Assembly (NCBI GenBank): GCA_020747015.1
Contig: JAGTJM010000155.1
Location: forward strand, 1 to 21,006
Origin: Pyrenochaeta sp. MPI-SDFR-AT-0127
Lineage: Eukaryota > Ascomycota > Dothideomycetes > Pleosporales > Cucurbitariaceae
Length of the DNA: 21,006 nt
Direction: 5' to 3'
A program made the position numbers and the translations under genes. The notes beneath the pieces are model-generated. The model had not been told where the DNA came from. It worked only from the letters and a program-made list of their open reading frames with translations, and made no database searches. Positions within the stretch are counted from its first letter, which is position 1. Each line of letters begins with the position of its first letter. Positions 17,806-21,006 of the stretch are shown piece after piece.

Positions 17806-20178
17806 ATGAAGAAGGCTCAGCAAGCTTATTCTGAGCAACCTTCGTTACCGTCTTCGCCAACGTCGTCGGTAAAGTCGTCGCTAGATAGCGTTTCTGATAT
17901 TGCTTCAGACATCTCAACAGAGCCAACTTTCGAGTCGGAGTGGAGCACAAAAGCGCGTACGGCCGACACCCCACTAATTGAGGGATTGAAATTCAAATAC
18001 CATAGTGTTGTTTGGTCTCAACTTCCTGGCTTCAGTATTCCAATCTCGAGGCGTACGGCTAGGCTAAACTCGCCTATCTGGAAGTTTGGCGTACCAATTG
18101 AACATACCGAGACTGGCGCCCGCTGGTGGCTATGTGTCCGCTGCCATACTTCCGACCCGATTTCACGGACATGTCACGCTCATTATTACAAGGTCGACGG
18201 CGGAAGCACGAATGTAGTCGAACACATCCGCCAAGTTCACGGCAAAACTTGGAACAAGGAGAGAGAAATTATCCCTTTCAAAAGAAGGGGTATATTGGTG
18301 CCAGCAGCCTTAGATACAAATGAGTCTCGAGAGCAAGAGATATTAAATGCGCTGGCATTGGCCTTCGATGAAACCACCTTCCAAAAGCTTCTTATTCGCT
18401 GGATTGTCTATGACAATGTGTCATTTAGGCAGGTTGATAGTGAGCCGTTTCGCGACCTTCTTGCCTATCTCTCGCCCCGCGCAAAAGATGCAATACCTAC
18501 CGCAAAGACTGTCAAAGACTGGATCATGAAAGGCTATAGGATTCACAAGGCCAAAGTCAAACAGGAGTTGCAGGATTCCGTCAGCAAGATCCACATCTCC
18601 TTCGACCTCTGGACCTCTGGAAATTGCCTCTCGCTCAACGGCATTGTTGCTCACTTTATCAATGCGGAATTCAAGAACCAAACGATACTGCTAGCGACAC
18701 CCGAGCAAACCGACTCGCATGCGGGTACAGATATTGCGGAGCAGGTTATTTCCGTGATCAAGGACTTTGGTATTCAAGACAGACTCGGCTTTTTTGTACT
18801 GGACAATGCTTCGAGTAACGATTCGGCAATGAAAGCAATTGGAGAAGAATTTGGCTTCGATCCTGACGAGCGCCGCCTGCGCTGTGCAGGCCATATTATC
18901 AACCTTATTGCCCGCCATCTCTTATTCGGCTTCGATAAGAACCTCTTCGAATTCGAAGGGTCGGTGCCGGCGAATTTGAAGGAAGAGTTAAATCGATGGA
19001 GGCGAATAGGACCAGTTGGTAAGGCTCACAATCTAGTCGTTTGGATATACGCAAGTCCACAAAGACGAAAACGGTGGCACCAGGCCCAACTCAAATACTT
19101 CAAGTCCATTATCGACCCAACCGAATGGAATACGATCAAAACGCGCGAGCTCCACAGAAGCAACGATACTCGCTGGAACAGCGTCTACGACGAGATCAAG
19201 ATACTCCTCAAACTCCGAGCCCCTTTCGAAGACTTCTTATTATCTGAGCGCCAACGTGTCGTACGAGAGAAGTCCAAAGGACGCTGGATTCAAGACGAGG
19301 ATCATTCTCGGAATGCCATCCTAAAAGATACGCTTGATTCAGAAGACTGGGAGATCTTGACCCAGTATCAAAAACTCCTAGAGCCTTGCTGGCTTGCAAC
19401 AATAGATCTTGAAGGTCGGCCAGGTGATGGCAAGTCCTGTGGGATCAGCAAAGTTCAATTTGACCTTGAATTTATTGTTGAGGAACTTACGGCCGCTTAC
19501 GAACGTTACAAACATGCATCACTAGCTACGACTGAAGGCCAATGGCACTTCGTTACGCAGATTAAACTTGCACTTAATAAAGCTGAAGAGTACTACGCAA
19601 AACTCGACGACTCACCGGCATATCTTGCGGCTGCCGTGCTACATCCTGCCTACACCTGGAAGGTTATCGAGTCTCAATGGGCAAACAACAAGTCGTGGAT
19701 TACGGCCGGCCGAAAAGAAGTCAAGTCGCTATGGAGTTCGACCTATAAGCAACTACCCGTCTTAGATGCCATGTCACCAGCAAAGAAGACTACGATACAT
19801 GAACCTGATACGCTGGAGACGTTTCATAACCGCGCAAAAAGTTTGGCTAAGGCACGAAGTAACAACCAAAAAGCAGCTATCCCAGATGAGTTTGAGCGAT
19901 ATAGCAACCAAGAGCCAATCGAGCTTGAGTTTCCACTTGAATGGTGGCGGACTATTGGTATTAAGGAGTACCCGCATCTGGCTCAAATGGCATTCGATAT
20001 TCTCTCGATTCCAGCAATGAGCGATGAGCCTGAGCGTGTATTCAGCCGAATGGGGCTCATGATCACGACCCGCCGCAACCATCTTGAGCAGCCTACGATA
20101 CAAGCAGCTCAGTGTTTGCATTCTTGGGACAAGGCAAATATTATTACAATCAAAGAAACGGAGATAGCACCTATATAG
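17806..20178 (+). CDS. hAT transposase, full length with BED finger
   Basis: 790 residues in one exon, from ATG to TAG. After a Ser-rich N-terminus (1-40) comes a BED-type zinc finger with C110, C113, H140 and H145, which binds the element's ends. The RNase H-like catalytic core follows, with D267 in SFDLWTS and D333 in VLDNASSND. The hAT C-x2-H pair is C360 and H363 (RCAGHIINL), and the RW motif is R456-W457. The all-alpha insertion domain lies between. The hATC dimerisation region (about 706-775) includes EPERVFS, where E743 is the likely third catalytic acid, followed by RRNHL. All key positions are present and no frame break is seen, so the enzyme looks functional. It would catalyse excision with hairpin formation on flanking DNA and reinsertion at 8-bp sites. 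The length is within the family range. Confidence 0.95.
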   Translation: MKKAQQAYSEQPSLPSSPTSSVKSSLDSVSDIASDISTEPTFESEWSTKARTADTPLIEGLKFKYHSVVWSQLPGFSIPISRRTARLNSPIWKFGVPIEHTETGARWWLCVRCHTSDPISRTCHAHYYKVDGGSTNVVEHIRQVHGKTWNKEREIIPFKRRGILVPAALDTNESREQEILNALALAFDETTFQKLLIRWIVYDNVSFRQVDSEPFRDLLAYLSPRAKDAIPTAKTVKDWIMKGYRIHKAKVKQELQDSVSKIHISFDLWTSGNCLSLNGIVAHFINAEFKNQTILLATPEQTDSHAGTDIAEQVISVIKDFGIQDRLGFFVLDNASSNDSAMKAIGEEFGFDPDERRLRCAGHIINLIARHLLFGFDKNLFEFEGSVPANLKEELNRWRRIGPVGKAHNLVVWIYASPQRRKRWHQAQLKYFKSIIDPTEWNTIKTRELHRSNDTRWNSVYDEIKILLKLRAPFEDFLLSERQRVVREKSKGRWIQDEDHSRNAILKDTLDSEDWEILTQYQKLLEPCWLATIDLEGRPGDGKSCGISKVQFDLEFIVEELTAAYERYKHASLATTEGQWHFVTQIKLALNKAEEYYAKLDDSPAYLAAAVLHPAYTWKVIESQWANNKSWITAGRKEVKSLWSSTYKQLPVLDAMSPAKKTTIHEPDTLETFHNRAKSLAKARSNNQKAAIPDEFERYSNQEPIELEFPLEWWRTIGIKEYPHLAQMAFDILSIPAMSDEPERVFSRMGLMITTRRNHLEQPTIQAAQCLHSWDKANIITIKETEIAPI

Positions 20179-20286
20179 CGGTAAAAAAAAACCTATAATC
20201 TCGTCTCGCATAAGTGATTTCGGATTATTCCGGAAATTTTTCCATCATCCATCCAACTACCAGTTGGCAAATGGATGCGCCGCCAA
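20179..20286. other. hAT 3' untranslated and right subterminal region
   Basis: Starts with a run of nine A just after the stop. It then has ATCCA/TGGAT words (CCATCATCCATCC at 20242-20254, ATGGATG at 20271-20277) in both orientations, mirroring the left end. Confidence 0.6.
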
Positions 20287-20307
20287 ATCCATCCATTCCT
20301 CACACTG
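20287..20307 (-). repeat. Right terminal inverted repeat of hAT
   Basis: Exact 21-base inverse of 17461-17481. Confidence 0.93.
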
Positions 20308-20315
20308 GCCAGAGT
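20308..20315. repeat. Right 8-bp target site duplication GCCAGAGT
   Basis: Identical to 17453-17460. Confidence 0.93.
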
Positions 20316-20329
20316 AGTCGAGGGAACGC

Positions 20330-20538
20330 ATGAAGTTGAGCAGAACCTCAGATGAAGGTAAGTGTATTCGATAACCTTTGCCGCGAGAACGTCTGCTATC
20401 CGATTCATTTGTATGCTACAAACAGAGCGGGGTTGTGATTTGCTTGTTCACTATGAAGCCGTGGTTGGCAGAATGGTATTCGATGTCAGCCCCTCCAACT
20501 CTATGATGAGACCACCAGCCATTCTTGGAAAGTCGTGA
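20330..20538 (+). CDS. Possible two-exon small gene just downstream of hAT
   Basis: Exon 1 (20330-20357) starts MKLSRTSDE. A consensus GTAAGT donor opens a 68-base intron (20358-20425) ending AACAG. Exon 2 continues in phase (ERGCDLLVHYEAVVGRMVFDV) to TGA at 20536, giving 46 residues. An in-frame TAG precedes the ATG. Reading one base over, another frame (20457-20795) continues with NKRAAHIAFQAVTEH. Together these look like one protein split by a frameshift or a missed splice; the pattern weakly recalls a double-stranded RNA-binding fold (beta strands, then a K-x-A-A helix). The hAT ends only 22 bases before the ATG, so the original promoter is displaced. Product unknown. Confidence 0.35.
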
Positions 20539-20795
20539 ACAAGAGAGCCGCTCATATTGCCTTTCAAGCCGTCACTGAGCATAGGCTGTGCTCCAAACTG
20601 AATGAATGTTCCTTACAACAGCTACTTCCATTCTTGAGCGAATTTGTTGTTAAACGAGCCGCCATGCACCCAGTATGTATTGGCAGCTTCTCTAGGGTGC
20701 TCAAGTTATGTGACCAGCCCTGGACCAGTGACAAGAAGCAGATCACCGGTAATGGATGTCAGCGTCGGAGGCATCATCGCGCTGGGGTGTTTTAG
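20457..20795 (+). CDS. Open frame overlapping the two-exon model
   Basis: 113 codons open without an ATG near the start, running through LYDETTSHSWKVVNKRAAH, LQQLLPFLSEFVVKRAAMHP and a basic end (GCQRRRHHRAGVF). It reads more like protein than its antisense frame (20564-20746). It may be the downstream exon of the gene starting at 20330, through a splice I could not place, or the result of a frameshift. No firm family. Confidence 0.3.
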   Translation, partial: SRGWQNGIRCQPLQLYDETTSHSWKVVNKRAAHIAFQAVTEHRLCSKLNECSLQQLLPFLSEFVVKRAAMHPVCIGSFSRVLKLCDQPWTSDKKQITGNGCQRRRHHRAGVF

Positions 20796-21006
20796 AATGA
20801 TTGTGCAGATAGTTCAGAATGCTAGTCGTGCTGCCAGTGACATGGTCTACCCAAAATGAATTACTGCATGTGGAAGTGGATCGTACTGTGGGTGGGTCCA
20901 ACCATGACGCATCATGGATCAGGCAACCTGAACCACCTACTGGGCTGCAGGAACTCACGTGCAGTGAGTGCGGGCCTACGCCCTATACCTGCACACTTCA
21001 ACCTTA
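20796..21006. other. Window end, no settled gene
   Basis: A minus frame (20743-20958) and short plus frames overlap here. GTGAGT near 20966 could be a donor for a gene that runs off the window. Nothing is recognised. Confidence 0.4.

Larger units (their letters stand above)
17461..20307 (+). mobile_element. Complete hAT-family DNA transposon
   Basis: 2847 bases bounded by 21-bp perfect terminal inverted repeats (beginning CAGTGTGAGG) and an exact 8-bp duplication. It carries one full-length transposase gene in the plus direction. Both ends have several ATCCA/TGGAT words within about 100 bases, as expected for subterminal transposase binding sites in hAT elements. There is no RIP footprint: CpA and TpG are common and no stop interrupts the gene. 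Identical ends, an identical duplication and the intact gene point to a recent insertion that may still be mobile. It moves by cut and paste. Confidence 0.95.

Noticed and set aside
1..21006. CRISPR array, rRNA, telomeric repeat, or a giant Starship-type element with a tyrosine recombinase
   Set aside because: No regular spaced repeats, no rRNA-like conserved core, no TTAGGG arrays and no DUF3435-like protein were seen.

Overview
The window looks like nuclear DNA of a filamentous ascomycete (Pezizomycotina). Three things suggest this. Several short AT-rich blocks have almost every CpA and TpG removed, which is the footprint of repeat-induced point mutation (RIP). A fungal-style hAT transposase is present. 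Short introns with GTAAGT-type donors can be seen. There are no operons and no bacterial features. The species cannot be named from the sequence alone.

Layout. 1-1842: no recognisable protein gene; it holds a minus-strand tRNA-like pair of A and B boxes (965-1043) and a CACGTG site upstream of the first gene. 1843-3402: a single-exon 519-residue protein of unknown function with a conserved-looking N-terminal half, a disordered middle and a coiled-coil C-terminus. 3700-4541: a dead Tc1/mariner-type element with TA duplications, whose interior has lost every CpA, TpG and CpG over about 700 bases. 4544-7737: gene-poor sequence with fragments, one canonical 41-base intron and a signal-peptide-like reading frame with no start. 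7738-8919: a second RIP-degraded inverted-repeat element. 8920-14600: intermediate-GC sequence with a possible solo LTR, an acidic/basic small ORF and a possible multi-exon minus-strand gene, none recognised. 14985-15815: a third AT-rich RIP block. 15816-17460: degraded fragments with weak LINE-like signals, and a small minus-strand ORF. 17461-20307: a complete, undamaged hAT transposon with 21-bp perfect terminal inverted repeats, a perfect 8-bp target duplication (GCCAGAGT) and an uninterrupted 790-residue transposase. 20308-21006: a small two-exon gene model starting 22 bases after the hAT end, followed by an overlapping open frame.

The best supported content is therefore one unknown nuclear-type protein gene and transposons of two ages: old ones erased by RIP, and one young hAT that shows no RIP. 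The hAT appears to have landed between two possible divergent small genes. I did not find a clearly new biological system. The most informative leads are the intact hAT and its landing site, the totality of the C-context erasure in the mariner remnant, and the unknown 519-residue protein.
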